64,000 nt of DNA from Enterovibrio norvegicus FF-33 (GCF_000286835.2 NZ_AJYD02000038.1:1742453-1806452), one strand, 5' to 3'. Positions 54,808 through 63,898 are shown, numbered from the stretch's first letter. Numbers and translations: made by a program. Notes: generated from the letters alone by a model not told the origin.

Positions 54808-56264
54808 CGCTTCCTCCAATGTCCATACGGGAACACGACTTTCACCGTAAGACCAGTAGGTTGCGTGTCTTCCAGCGAGAGTTCAGCATTAAAATTTCGC
54901 GCTACTTCGAGAGCGATCGCCATGCCTAAACCCGTACCTTGGCTGATGTTATTGGAGCTTCTATAGAAACGCTCGAACACATGGGGTTTATCTTGGTCCG
55001 CAATACCCTGTCCATGATCTTCAATAGCCAGGACGATATTTCCCACATCCTGATTAATGAGAATGTCGATCTTGCTGTGATCAGGGCTATATTTGACCGC
55101 ATTTTCAATCAGATTAATGAGCATTTGGGCAAGTGCGAAATCATCACCATAAATGACCACATCAACCGAGTCTTGATAGCTCAACTCGATATCACGCGAT
55201 AGCGCATTTATCGCCAAATCACGACAGATGTTTTTGACCGTATCGTTGAAATGAATAATGCCCGGCGCCATACTGCGATGCCGATGAGTAATCGTCGCCT
55301 GATTCAAGAGTTGGCTAATGGTTCGATCAAGCAGATTACACGCCGTCAAGACCGTGACGAGGTGTTGTTTTGTCTCAGGATCATTGCTGCTGTTCAAAGC
55401 AAGTTCAGCGTGTGCCTTCAAACCCGCCAGAGGCGTTTTGAGCTGATGGGCGGCTTCACTGGTAAAGTTTTTTAAGTTACCCAGTGTCGTATCTAATTGC
55501 CCCATAAACCGATTAATGGTGGTGATCAAATGATCAATTTCTTGAGGGCCTTGATGCCCGATTGGGGTCAGGTCAACCGTCGAACGCTTGGCTATCTTCC
55601 GGTTGATATCCCGTATAGGGCGAATAATTTTCCACGTAGAAAGAAGGATGAGAAGCAAGGCACTGATAATCACCATGGCCACAAGTTTTTGTGCCTGAAA
55701 CGTGATTTCTTTTTCAAGCAATAAGCGGGAATTCAGGGTCTGCCCGACAAGAACATAAACTTCTCGCAAACCACTCGGTGTGTTAATGGAATTACTCACC
55801 AAAGAAAATCTAAAATCATCCCCCTTGTACAACACATCAAAGTAGTCAGCTTTAGGCTCTAACTGGCTTTGATAGCTTAAAATTTTCTGGCGAATAACAG
55901 AGTGCTCTGCCAAATCATCATACCCTGTCACCACATCAAAACTCTCGGCGACAACCAGATAAAAGACACGATCTTGCGGGGATTGCGCCAACACTTTGAA
56001 TGCCGATATTGGAATATCCACACTCCAATTCAAATTCACGTAGCGAACATTATCAAGGATTTGGACCGCGGAACTGGACAGCGAACGGTCATAAGACAAC
56101 TGCGCCGTATGATGAGCGTATCGACTTGCCGCCCAAAGGGTGAGAATACTGACAGCAAGAAGCAAAGCAAATGACGTCGAGAGAAGCTGGAAACGAAGGC
56201 TTTTGCTCGACCAGTGAAAACGTCGAAACGGTAAAAACGGAATGCGGCGTTTTATTGTCGTCAC
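54804..56264 (-). CDS. Sensor histidine kinase, TctE-like
   Basis: This 486-residue kinase starts with GTG 56264, 2 bases after the response-regulator stop. Two membrane helices (about 26-48 and 195-215) flank a periplasmic domain of about 150 residues of the 2CSK_N type. A HAMP domain, the H-box AAHQLKTPLAGLKA (phosphorylated His near 283) and a HATPase domain with NLIENAVKYSPD, DHGQGI and GTGLGMAIA follow. It corresponds to TctE in systems that turn on tricarboxylate uptake. Its operon contains its regulator, a periplasmic binding protein and, further on, the transporter. The likely signal is the transported carboxylate or the ligand of the binding protein. Confidence 0.93.
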   Translation of the reverse strand: MTTIKRRIPFLPFRRFHWSSKSLRFQLLSTSFALLLAVSILTLWAASRYAHHTAQLSYDRSLSSSAVQILDNVRYVNLNWSVDIPISAFKVLAQSPQDRVFYLVVAESFDVVTGYDDLAEHSVIRQKILSYQSQLEPKADYFDVLYKGDDFRFSLVSNSINTPSGLREVYVLVGQTLNSRLLLEKEITFQAQKLVAMVIISALLLILLSTWKIIRPIRDINRKIAKRSTVDLTPIGHQGPQEIDHLITTINRFMGQLDTTLGNLKNFTSEAAHQLKTPLAGLKAHAELALNSSNDPETKQHLVTVLTACNLLDRTISQLLNQATITHRHRSMAPGIIHFNDTVKNICRDLAINALSRDIELSYQDSVDVVIYGDDFALAQMLINLIENAVKYSPDHSKIDILINQDVGNIVLAIEDHGQGIADQDKPHVFERFYRSSNNISQGTGLGMAIALEVARNFNAELSLEDTQPTGLTVKVVFPYGHWRKR

Positions 56265-56266
56265 GA

Positions 56267-56932
56267 CTAGCTCTGCATGTCGATAATGTAACCGAGCCCA
56301 CGAAGGGTTTTAATCTCGACATCGCTGCTTATGAGCGCTTTTCGAAGGCGAGCGACGTAGGTTTCAATAGCATTCAGGTTCGGCGTGTCATCAAAACCAT
56401 ACAGATGATCGATGATTTCCTCTTTGCTCATCACCCGGTTTGTATGGCTGAGAAATATCTCGAGCAACCGCAACTCTCGTTGCTTCAGCGCGATTTCTTC
56501 GCCCTTAACAAACACGCGACAACTTGCCTGATCGAATTCAATATCACCAACTTGAAGCGTACTCTTTCCCGTGCCATGCCGACGACGAACCACAGCACGA
56601 CAACGGGCTTCAAGCTCGCCAAAATCAAACGGTTTAGTGATGTAATCATCAGCACCAAGATCAAGAAGGTGAATGCGATCATGTACTTCAGTACGCGCGG
56701 TTAACACCAAGATAGGCGTGTCAGAAACATGGCGAATTTTCTTAGCGATTTGCTCACCAGAACGATGGGGCAAATTCAGATCGAGGATCACCAAATCGAA
56801 CTCAGTTTGGCTGACCATGGCATACGCCATGTTGCCATCGTACGCGCAATCTACACCATGACCTTGTTTGATAAACCGCTGTTCAATAGCTTCGCTGATC
56901 AACTTGTCATCTTCGACAATGAGAATTCTCAC
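56267..56932 (-). CDS. OmpR-family response regulator, TctD-like
   Basis: Starting at GTG 56932 (MRILIVEDDKL, the typical beginning) gives 221 residues; a TTG or other codon five residues upstream is less likely. The receiver has Asp51 as phosphorylation site in LVILDLNLP, with acidic residues Glu7/Asp8/Asp9 and Lys in ADDYITKPFD. The C-terminal winged helix contains LTRE-type segment KQRELRLLEIFLSH and VETYVARLRKAL. It is the first gene of the operon with the sensor kinase and probably activates the downstream isomerase and transporter genes. A 314-base region upstream holds its promoter. Confidence 0.93.
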   Translation of the reverse strand: MRILIVEDDKLISEAIEQRFIKQGHGVDCAYDGNMAYAMVSQTEFDLVILDLNLPHRSGEQIAKKIRHVSDTPILVLTARTEVHDRIHLLDLGADDYITKPFDFGELEARCRAVVRRRHGTGKSTLQVGDIEFDQASCRVFVKGEEIALKQRELRLLEIFLSHTNRVMSKEEIIDHLYGFDDTPNLNAIETYVARLRKALISSDVEIKTLRGLGYIIDMQS

Positions 56933-57246
56933 ACTACAACCATCCAAGTGAATGAGTGTTAAGTATTGGTTGCCGAACGGTTAATTTCAATATATTGAAG
57001 CGTGTCTAGTGCACGGTTCTTAGGTTTTGAAAAGCAATAAAAGTGAGTTCCCACTCAAAGGATATGCATCTCATTGCGACTACAATGCAATAAGACGCAT
57101 ACCAGTGAACGCACAGGCAAGAGCGAAAAAATACGCTATTGAGGCGCCGACAGCGTCACCTCAGAAAGAAACTGTTCAGAAAGGGACACGTTAGAAGAAT
57201 AGAAAGATGGTGATGTTCCTGCATGTCAAACCGACGACAACAGGTT
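56933..57246. other. Intergenic region between HxlR regulator and the two-component operon
   Basis: No gene is supported in these 314 bases. An interrupted inverted repeat, TGAGGCGC at 57140-57147 and GCGTCACCTCA at 57153-57163, followed on the minus strand by a T run (57126-57131), may be a weak terminator of the HxlR gene. The promoter of the response regulator should lie close to 56940-57050. Confidence 0.45.
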
Positions 57247-57615
57247 TTATTTTCGAAGTTGAATTCGATGCTGCTCGGACCACACTCTCAAATCATCAAG
57301 TATTTTCAAAGCACTACGACCAAATTCGGTCAATTCATAGCTGACCGCAATGGGGCGATCACTGATCACTTTACGCACGACCATGTCTTCTGCTTCCAGC
57401 TCTTTCAAGCGCTGGTCGATCATTTTTTTACTCGCCCCGCCGAGCAAACGGGCCAAATCATTAAATCGTACGGGTCCGTCTTTCAGGTGGTAAATCAGCG
57501 TCCCCTTCCATTTTCCACCAATTAGACGCATGCCCTTTTCGATGGCACAGGGTTCAGTACACGTGTTGACCACACTTTTACGGCCTTTAACGTCGATTTT
57601 CACTTCGCTGTTCAC
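57247..57615 (-). CDS. HxlR-family transcription regulator
   Basis: This 122-residue winged-helix protein has the HxlR signature: Cys near the N-terminus (CTEPCAIEKGMRLIGGKWK), LIYHLKDGPVRFNDLARLLGGASKKMIDQRLKELE across the recognition helix, and VSYELTEFGRSAL. HxlR-type factors often sense reactive electrophiles or oxidants through cysteines. Two cysteines (at about 19 and 23) are present here. It is transcribed away from the catalase gene, with 348 bases between them, so a role in catalase control is plausible but unproven. Length is normal. Confidence 0.9.
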   Translation of the reverse strand: MNSEVKIDVKGRKSVVNTCTEPCAIEKGMRLIGGKWKGTLIYHLKDGPVRFNDLARLLGGASKKMIDQRLKELEAEDMVVRKVISDRPIAVSYELTEFGRSALKILDDLRVWSEQHRIQLRK

Positions 57616-57852
57616 GATTCAATTCTCTTGTCAGACATACAGGTCACTTAAAGTACACAGGTTAGCACCTGACCCAAGGTTACCATAATGAACCAGGTTG
57701 AAACATGGAAGCGTTACCAAGGTTTCATCGCGTCAGCTTGAATACTCTGTTAGGTTTTCCTGTCCGCTCATACGCTAAAACCCCATACAACACCTGTACG
57801 CAGATCCAACATATCCCCCAATCAAAATTCACCCAGATAACATCTATCACTA

Positions 57853-57877
57853 TTAATATGATTTAAATCAATATTAA
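57853..57877. promoter_or_regulatory. Near-perfect palindrome in the HxlR-catalase intergenic region
   Basis: The core GATTTAAATC (57860-57869) is a perfect 10-base palindrome; it is extended by TTAATAT on the left and AATATTAA on the right with a one-base offset. It lies about 90 bases upstream of the catalase start, where an operator is expected. I cannot assign it to OxyR, HxlR, Fur or another protein. Confidence 0.5.
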
Positions 57878-57963
57878 AAACCAATATTCGTTTATAACCC
57901 TCCATACTGGAATGATATTGATTCTTGTTTGTGCATCGAGCATGAACATGTTTAGGGAAAGAA

Positions 57964-59424
57964 ATGGAAAATACACGTTACCTCACCAGCCAGAATGGCG
58001 CACCTGTTGCCGATGATCAAAACTCACTGACCGCCGGAGAGCGCGGCCCAGTATTGTTGCAAGATTGGCATCTTATCGAGAAGCTAGCGCATTTTAACCG
58101 CGAGCGAATTCCAGAGCGTATTGTTCACGCCAAAGGCACTGGTGCATACGGTACATTCACGCTGACCCGTGATCTGGCTGAATTCACACTGGCTGATCAT
58201 TTCAACGGCGAAGGCAAACAAACAGAAACGTTCGTTCGCTTTTCAACGGTGGGTGGCGAAATGGGCTCGGCGGACGCAGAGCGAGACCCACGCGGTTTTG
58301 GCCTTCGTTTTTACACCCAACGTGGTAACCACGATATCGTCGGCAACAACACGCCAACGTTTTTCCTGCGTGACGGTATTAAATTCCCAGATTTCATCCA
58401 CACTCAAAAACGTAACCCTCATACCAACCTGAAAGATGCTCAGGCCATGTGGGAATTCTGGTCGTTAAACCCAGAATGTATGCACCAAGTGACGGTGCTA
58501 ATGTCTGATCGCGGCATTCCTGCGAACTATCGTCAAATGCACGGCTATGGTTCACACACCTACTCTCTTTGGAACAACAAAGGTGAGCGCTTTTGGGTGA
58601 AGTTCCACTTCAAGAGCCAACAAGGCGTAGTGAACTTGACCAATGATCAAGCAGCGATTCTGCGCGGTATTGACCCAGATTCAAGCCAGCGTGATTTGGT
58701 TTTGGCTATTCAAGACGGTCACTTCCCGCGTTGGAGCGTGAACGTTCAAATCATGCCGGAAGCGGATGCGAACACCTATCACATCAACCCGTTCGATCTG
58801 ACAAAGGTATGGCCGCACAGCGACTACCCATTGATTGAAATCGGTGAGTTAGAACTTAACCGTTTACCAGAGAACTACTTCGCTGAAGTTGAGCAAGTGG
58901 CGTTAGCGCCAAGCAACTTGGTTCCAGGTGTTGGTGCGTCTCCAGACAAGATGCTGCAAGCGCGTCTGTTCGCGTACGCGGATGCTCAGCGTTACCGTTT
59001 AGGTGCAAACTACAACCACCTACCCGTAAACTGCCCGCATGCCACACAGGCAAATCATTACCAACGTGCTGGCGCGATGGCAGGCACGCAATGCCCTTAC
59101 TCTGGTCATCAGACAGGTCAAAATGCGTCACCAAACTTTGGCCCTAACCAACAAGATGATTTGGTTGAAGCCACTGAATTTAAAGAACCACCAATGCGTT
59201 TAGACGGCGAAGCAGACCGTTACAGCCGCTACAACCAAGACGACTTTGCACAAGCAGGTAACCTATACCGCTTGTTCAGCGAAGATGAAAAAGCGCGTCT
59301 GATTGAAACCATCTGCGGTTCGCTGTCTCAAGCTTCTGAAGATGTTCAACGCAAAATGACCGAGCACTTCAGCAACGCCGATGCAGACTACGGTCAACGC
59401 ATCGCGAACACGTTGGGTTTGTAG
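57964..59424 (+). CDS. katA: Monofunctional haem catalase (clade 3 size)
   Basis: This 486-residue catalase decomposes hydrogen peroxide. It contains the active-site His55 in ERIVHAKGTGAYG, the VGNNTPTFFLRD segment with the catalytic Asn (128/129) and the proximal haem ligand Tyr338 in RLFAYADAQRYRLG. NADPH-binding clade-3 features and the short length separate it from the large KatE type. No signal peptide is present, so it is cytoplasmic or released on lysis. AGGGAAAG precedes the ATG. It stands as a single gene with a strong terminator after it. The symbol follows family convention. Confidence 0.95.
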   Translation: MENTRYLTSQNGAPVADDQNSLTAGERGPVLLQDWHLIEKLAHFNRERIPERIVHAKGTGAYGTFTLTRDLAEFTLADHFNGEGKQTETFVRFSTVGGEMGSADAERDPRGFGLRFYTQRGNHDIVGNNTPTFFLRDGIKFPDFIHTQKRNPHTNLKDAQAMWEFWSLNPECMHQVTVLMSDRGIPANYRQMHGYGSHTYSLWNNKGERFWVKFHFKSQQGVVNLTNDQAAILRGIDPDSSQRDLVLAIQDGHFPRWSVNVQIMPEADANTYHINPFDLTKVWPHSDYPLIEIGELELNRLPENYFAEVEQVALAPSNLVPGVGASPDKMLQARLFAYADAQRYRLGANYNHLPVNCPHATQANHYQRAGAMAGTQCPYSGHQTGQNASPNFGPNQQDDLVEATEFKEPPMRLDGEADRYSRYNQDDFAQAGNLYRLFSEDEKARLIETICGSLSQASEDVQRKMTEHFSNADADYGQRIANTLGL

Positions 59425-59454
59425 AACGCGACGTGTTTTAGATTTTCTAAGCAA

Positions 59455-59494
59455 CACAAAAAAGGGACAACGAAAACGTTGTCCCTTTTTCTTT
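59455..59494. terminator. Bidirectional terminator after catalase
   Basis: Hairpin AAAAAGGGACAAC-GAAAAC-GTTGTCCCTTTTT at 59460-59491. A runs and T runs flank the stem on the two sides, so it can end both the catalase transcript and the convergent lipoprotein transcript. Confidence 0.93.
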
Positions 59495-59540
59495 GACGCG
59501 TACGTGAGAGGTAAATTTTGTACCCACTCGAAAATATCAG

Positions 59541-60449
59541 TTAGTCTAATTCACCTAACGCTTCAGCGACCATGTCTGTGTTACCAAGGCCTTCAGACGG
59601 AATGTAACCACTGCCCGAAAAGCCGGTAAATGCGCTGCTATTTGCACCAATGAGATCATTCATTGTGGTGCCTTCATTGGTAACCACGATGACATTGGGT
59701 CCCGCAGTGTCGGTAAAGGTTTGGTCCATAACGGTATTACTCAATGCTGTCACCTGATTGCTGCCATCCACAGACCACCAGTTAGCAATGAAATCCGTAC
59801 CACCGACGTGGCAATCTGCCGTGGCTTCGACAACCTCTCCCGAAATACCAAACGCATACTCGCTATTTCCGGGTACGTTCACCATTAAATTAGCCGTGTT
59901 GCACACGTTAGGGTCTGTGTCTTCCAGATTATTGACGATGGCTTCGTTCAACGCGATGTTTTGTAAGCCTGCTCGCTTCATTGCGCCAAAATACGCAGGG
60001 GAAGACGTCTGATAACTCAGCGCATAAATATTGAAATCCGCACCGTTAACGCTGTCGTTTGAATACGTAGTCGCGGGGAAATTGGCAACATTGATGGGTG
60101 TACCGACATGTGCAAACGCAACGTTTTCGTCGGTGCGGATGTTGCCGTTCGTATCGGTGACTTGAATGGCTTCGCACGCAAGCGAACGCACAATCAGCAT
60201 CCCTCTATCGTCCGAGCCTTCGAACACAAAACCCATATCGGTGAGGCTATTGACAGTGACCCCCGCTGGCACCTGCGCTTGTAAGTCGGCTTTTGAAACG
60301 ACAATACCTCCTGCAATCTCTCGGCAGTTAGAAAAATCGACGTCGGAATCTGTCAACGCGATACTCGTGCTGTTGCAGGCTGTTAAACCCAAGCATAGCG
60401 TCGCGGCTAGAGTCAAAGGCATGTTGAATGTGTTTTTTTTCGCTGTCAT
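59541..60449 (-). CDS. Lipoprotein of unknown function, cysteine-containing
   Basis: The ATG at 60449 (GGAG upstream) gives 302 residues; upstream in-frame ATGs exist but do not improve the signal. Lipobox LGLTAC places the lipidated Cys near residue 25, with Asn at +2. The mature protein is rich in Asn, Thr, Gly and Asp and strand-prone (GVTVNSLTDMGFVFEG, ADFNIYALSYQTSSPAYFGAM). It has several cysteines (NCREI, LACEAI, NVCNTA, DCHVGG) that could pair. I recognise no family. It follows the DUF5519-type gene with an 80-base gap and is probably co-transcribed with it and the outer-membrane barrel gene. Confidence 0.75.
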   Translation of the reverse strand: MTAKKNTFNMPLTLAATLCLGLTACNSTSIALTDSDVDFSNCREIAGGIVVSKADLQAQVPAGVTVNSLTDMGFVFEGSDDRGMLIVRSLACEAIQVTDTNGNIRTDENVAFAHVGTPINVANFPATTYSNDSVNGADFNIYALSYQTSSPAYFGAMKRAGLQNIALNEAIVNNLEDTDPNVCNTANLMVNVPGNSEYAFGISGEVVEATADCHVGGTDFIANWWSVDGSNQVTALSNTVMDQTFTDTAGPNVIVVTNEGTTMNDLIGANSSAFTGFSGSGYIPSEGLGNTDMVAEALGELD

Positions 60450-60528
60450 GGGTTGCTCCAGAAAAAAGGCAGTATTCATCAGTGGAAGTGACAATCTGCA
60501 CAAATGACAAATAGATAGGTGAGGCCCT

Positions 60529-61083
60529 TTATTTGAGGGACGAGAGTTTTTGTCCTGTCACATAATCAAAGGAAGCCAGCACCAGTTGATAGACGACATT
60601 GACTTCTGCATCGGTCGTTGGGGTGTAAATCATGACAAATCCTTCCCAGCCCTTTCGTTTCTTCGCCCAAGGGTGATAAGTCGCCCAACCCGCGTTCACT
60701 GCTTCGCTGGCTTTTGTGGGAGAAAGCGACGCATGCAAACTACCATCGGGGTGCATGTGCGCGAATTCGAGCCCGCCAACGATTGCTTGAGGGTTGGCCA
60801 ATTCGAGATGCTCCGAAACCCAGAACCCGCTCGCGCCGGGCATGGAAATCATCGTGTCTCGAATTTCAATACCTTGAACCCGTGAAACACGCGTCATGAG
60901 TTCTGCCAAAAAAGCAGGATTTGATTCCCCGCCCAATTGCACGTGTGGCACGCTATTGGTGGTAGCTGGTACTGGGCTGGTTCGCGCTGGCAGACGTTCA
61001 AGTTCCGCGGCGAAGGCTGTCCTAATGAACAAAGCGCTCAAGAACAATGCAAACAACGCGCTGATTTTTCTTTTGGTACACAT
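60529..61083 (-). CDS. Secreted DUF5519 (luciferase-domain) protein
   Basis: This 184-residue protein has a signal peptide ending AFA/AE (about residues 23-27). The segment EFAHMHPDGSLHASLS, followed by AVNAGWATYHPWA and GFVMIYTPTTDAEVNVV, matches the DUF5519 family ('luciferase' domain in databases, without evidence for light production). The name comes from weak similarity to luciferases. Histidines in the AHMHPDGSLH block could bind metal. Function is unknown. It lies between the lipoprotein gene and the barrel gene on the same strand, divergent from a LysR regulator. Confidence 0.8.
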   Translation of the reverse strand: MCTKRKISALFALFLSALFIRTAFAAELERLPARTSPVPATTNSVPHVQLGGESNPAFLAELMTRVSRVQGIEIRDTMISMPGASGFWVSEHLELANPQAIVGGLEFAHMHPDGSLHASLSPTKASEAVNAGWATYHPWAKKRKGWEGFVMIYTPTTDAEVNVVYQLVLASFDYVTGQKLSSLK

Positions 61084-61107
61084 GACATGCCTCCGATGAC
61101 GATTTAC

Positions 61108-61833
61108 TTAGAACAGGTAACGCAAACCTAGCTGCACTTCATGTGCTGTTGCATTGTCGATGCGAAAGCCATCCGTAAAATCATCTTGGCCCGTACTGGC
61201 ATCACCCAATGAGACAAATTGATATTCGCCAATCAGGCTCATTTTCTCGGTAATGGCGTAACTCGTACCGATACCTACATTCCAAGTGAATTCCGTGGAG
61301 GTTTCATCTGCATAGTCGTCATAGAAGCCGTCTGACGTACCATCGAGTTGATCGAAAAAGCCTTGAACACCAGCGCCACCCAGCTTTGCCGAATATTCGT
61401 TGCGCGCCACACCAACACCCGCTTTCAGGTATGGCGTAAATGCCGTGCCTGTGTTCACGTCATAAAAGCCTTCAAGGGTCAGCGTGGTGCTTTTGAGTTT
61501 TCCGTTAAGCGCATATTCTTCACCTACTCGTGAGCCAGTGCCGACGCGTTGGCTATTAAACTTGCCTTCACGATAGCCAAGGCGAGTTTCTACGCGAAAT
61601 TGCTCGTTAATGATGTACCCAAGCCCGAGAGTCGTGACCGTGCCGTCACCCGCATCGAACTTACCCGGAAAATCGGCATCTTGTGCGATGTTATTACCAT
61701 AAGGTTCTGAATCTGTTGCTTGATAGCTCTTCCCCAGCAATCCTGTGGCATAAAGGCCTTCTGCACTGGCAATGCCGGAAAAAAGTGTGGTGGCGAATGC
61801 AGCGAATAGTACCGGTGTACGCGTCGATCTCAT
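61108..61833 (-). CDS. Outer-membrane beta-barrel protein (OmpX/OmpA-barrel size)
   Basis: This 241-residue protein has signal peptide ending ASA/EG (residues 22-25). Alternating hydrophobic strands (GLYATGLLGKSYQA, TVTTLGLGYIINEQFRVETRLGYREG, TTLTLEGFYDVNTG, WNVGIGTSYAITEKMSLIGEYQFVSL) and the C-terminal LRYLF with outer-membrane Phe fit an eight-strand barrel. It lacks a C-terminal OmpA peptidoglycan domain. It is divergent from the LysR gene at 61947 (113 bases between). A LysR-type operator candidate lies in that gap, so control by this LysR protein is likely. Role: porin-like, adhesion or envelope stability; sequence does not decide. Confidence 0.88.
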   Translation of the reverse strand: MRSTRTPVLFAAFATTLFSGIASAEGLYATGLLGKSYQATDSEPYGNNIAQDADFPGKFDAGDGTVTTLGLGYIINEQFRVETRLGYREGKFNSQRVGTGSRVGEEYALNGKLKSTTLTLEGFYDVNTGTAFTPYLKAGVGVARNEYSAKLGGAGVQGFFDQLDGTSDGFYDDYADETSTEFTWNVGIGTSYAITEKMSLIGEYQFVSLGDASTGQDDFTDGFRIDNATAHEVQLGLRYLF

Positions 61834-61912
61834 GGTCTCTCCCTTTACGTTAAATCACGCCATTTCGGCTTAGGAGAAATCTACAGCAATCCCATTGATT
61901 CTGTTATCCTGC

Positions 61913-61930
61913 ATTATAAGAAGACATAAT
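61913..61930. promoter_or_regulatory. LysR-type operator candidate (ATTAT-N8-ATAAT)
   Basis: Inverted repeat ATTAT-AAGAAGAC-ATAAT with T-N11-A spacing, 17 bases upstream of the LysR start and in the gap shared with the barrel gene. This is the usual place of an autoregulatory LysR site. Confidence 0.5.
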
Positions 61931-61946
61931 TCCGCTGAGCAGAACA

Positions 61947-62852
61947 ATGATTCATTATCTTAAACACATGGCGATTTTTGCGCGGGTGGTAGACGAAGGC
62001 TCTTTTCGCGCTGCAGCGAGGGATCTCAATCTCGCCCCGTCAAGAGTCAGCCAAACCGTGTCTGACCTCGAAGACCATCTGGGGATCACATTGCTTTATC
62101 GCACCACGCGAAAAATCTCGCTAACGAATGAAGGGCGTATGTTTTATCCGCGAGTGGTGGACATGCTGCGCAATGCGGAAATGGGCCTGAATGAGCTTAA
62201 TGCCTTATCGGTAGAACCAGTCGGCGCATTGAATGTATCTCTCCCTGCCTACATGTCCTCTTCCCACATATCCACTTTTCTTGCTGATTTTATTCGTGAA
62301 TATCCACGTGTTAGCTTGTCGGTTTCTTACACCGATCATCTCGTGGGGTTAGTCGAAAGCGGGTTTGATCTCAATATCCGTATTGGCTGGCTAGATGACA
62401 GTTCAATGGTTGCACGCAAGTTAGGAGAGTTTGAACGGGTTCTTGTTGCGGGGGCTAAGTATGCGGCGTCTCGCCCTAAACCAACCAAGCCTGAAGACCT
62501 CAGCGATTGGGAGTGGATCAGCTACAAACAGCGCAATGAAAACATTGAGTTTTCATCAGCAGACAAAAAATCAGTGATGTCTTTTAACCACTCTCGCCTG
62601 CAGGTAGACAGCATCGACGCTCTGTTCCACTTTGTGCGTCAAAACGTCGGGATTAGTGTTTTACCGCTTCACCTCGCCAAATCAGGCTTGGTGTCGGGTG
62701 AACTTGTCCAGCTCTTACCTGATTGGACACTCAGCCCTGTAGGTTGTTACGCCGTTTGGCCGGACAAGTCACGCAGAGCCAATTTGACGCTATTACTGGC
62801 TCGGTTTTTGGCGGAAAAAGAGCAGGCGTATGCTGTCGCATCGAAGTGTTAG
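61947..62852 (+). CDS. LysR-family transcription regulator
   Basis: This 301-residue LysR protein has its winged helix at residues 5-65 ([47 protein letters not shown]). The co-inducer domain includes [44 protein letters not shown] and [21 protein letters not shown]. The family with this layout often controls adjacent divergent genes, here the barrel-DUF5519-lipoprotein set. The gene ends upstream of a stem-loop with no T run at 62875-62900. The inducer cannot be predicted. Confidence 0.93.
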   Translation: MIHYLKHMAIFARVVDEGSFRAAARDLNLAPSRVSQTVSDLEDHLGITLLYRTTRKISLTNEGRMFYPRVVDMLRNAEMGLNELNALSVEPVGALNVSLPAYMSSSHISTFLADFIREYPRVSLSVSYTDHLVGLVESGFDLNIRIGWLDDSSMVARKLGEFERVLVAGAKYAASRPKPTKPEDLSDWEWISYKQRNENIEFSSADKKSVMSFNHSRLQVDSIDALFHFVRQNVGISVLPLHLAKSGLVSGELVQLLPDWTLSPVGCYAVWPDKSRRANLTLLLARFLAEKEQAYAVASKC

Positions 62853-62871
62853 GTTAGCCCGTCGAGACAGC

Positions 62872-62903
62872 TCTTTGCCGACACGGGGAATTCCGTGTCG
62901 GCT
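62872..62903. terminator. Stem-loop between convergent LysR genes
   Basis: Strong hairpin GCCGACACGG-GGAATT-CCGTGTCGGC at about 62877-62902, without a T run on either strand. It may slow or block transcription between the two convergent LysR genes, perhaps with Rho. Confidence 0.55.
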
Positions 62904-62927
62904 CACTCTATACGCAAGATGTTCGCG

Positions 62928-63878
62928 TTATTTCGACCCACCATATAGCGCACTAAAGTTAGGAATATTGTGTTCCCACGTAGGCACTTCTTGGCCCACG
63001 ATAGTTTTTAACGTATCGATGAACAACGTGGTTTTGATCGGAGCATCACGATGGGGGTAGACCGCAAAAAAGCTGCCGAAATCATCAAGGTGAAGCGTCG
63101 TCATGATGGGAACTAATCGGCCATCTAGCACCTCATTTTCAATCATCTGAGCAGTAACAACGGCGAGCATGTTTCCCGCAACGGCGGCTTTCTTTATTAG
63201 CTCCACATCGTTCACTCTGTACGCGACATTCAGTTTCAAATGCTGGTGTTCTTGTTGGCTATCGCGGTAACCGAATGTGTCGAGTAACAAACCAGGGGCG
63301 GCGTAAACAGCGGCAGGAAGCGCTTCCAGCTGCTCGACGGTATTGATCGTTCCGTGTGTTTCAATAAACGCCGGAGAAGCGACAATCAAAAGTCTATCGC
63401 GAGCTATCTTTCTGATGACTAGGCGAGAGTTTTTCGGCTTGCCGACACGAATACCAATATCGAACCCTTCACCGACGATATCTACCACGCGATCATCTAA
63501 ACGCAATTCAATATCTACCTCTGGGTAGCGTTTCTGAAAAGCCACCACGGCTTGTTGCACGAATTGGCGACCAAACAATGTCGTGCTGCTGACTCGCAAG
63601 AGCCCCTTCGGTTCAGCGTGATAATTTTGCGCAAGCCGATGTGTCTCATTTAATAACGCTCGTAATGCCTTTGCTTGGTTCATCATTTCATTGCCCGCCG
63701 CAGTTAAGGAAAGCGAGCGTGTTGTTCGGTTCAACAACCTGACACCAAGCTCCCGTTCCAATCGGGTAATGTGTTTTGAGATCACTGACCTGTCGACGTT
63801 TCTTTGGTCGGAGACCTTGGTAAAAGAGCCGAGCTCTACGACTTCAAGCAGTAACAATAATCGACTTGAGAAATCCAT
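62928..63878 (-). CDS. LysR-family transcription regulator
   Basis: Start ATG 63878 is chosen because AAAGGA lies 6 bases upstream and the operator-like repeat is then outside the gene; it gives 316 residues. The helix-turn-helix lies at residues 1-60 (LLEVVELGSFTKVSDQRNVDRSVISKHITRLERELG, RTTRSLSLTAAG). The effector domain has GLLRVSSTTLFGRQFVQQAVVAF and GFDIGIRVGKPKNSRLVIRKIA. This is the CrgA/AaeR-like layout of LysR proteins. Targets are probably right of the window, where a divergent gene should begin. The two LysR genes converge. Confidence 0.92.
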   Translation of the reverse strand: MDFSSRLLLLLEVVELGSFTKVSDQRNVDRSVISKHITRLERELGVRLLNRTTRSLSLTAAGNEMMNQAKALRALLNETHRLAQNYHAEPKGLLRVSSTTLFGRQFVQQAVVAFQKRYPEVDIELRLDDRVVDIVGEGFDIGIRVGKPKNSRLVIRKIARDRLLIVASPAFIETHGTINTVEQLEALPAAVYAAPGLLLDTFGYRDSQQEHQHLKLNVAYRVNDVELIKKAAVAGNMLAVVTAQMIENEVLDGRLVPIMTTLHLDDFGSFFAVYPHRDAPIKTTLFIDTLKTIVGQEVPTWEHNIPNFSALYGGSK

Positions 63879-63898
63879 TTGAATCCTTTGGTGCATTT

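Noticed and set aside
62875-62902. GCCGACACGG hairpin as an insertion-sequence end
   Set aside because: It is a single palindrome with no target duplication or transposase nearby; a transcription-blocking stem-loop between convergent genes explains it better.
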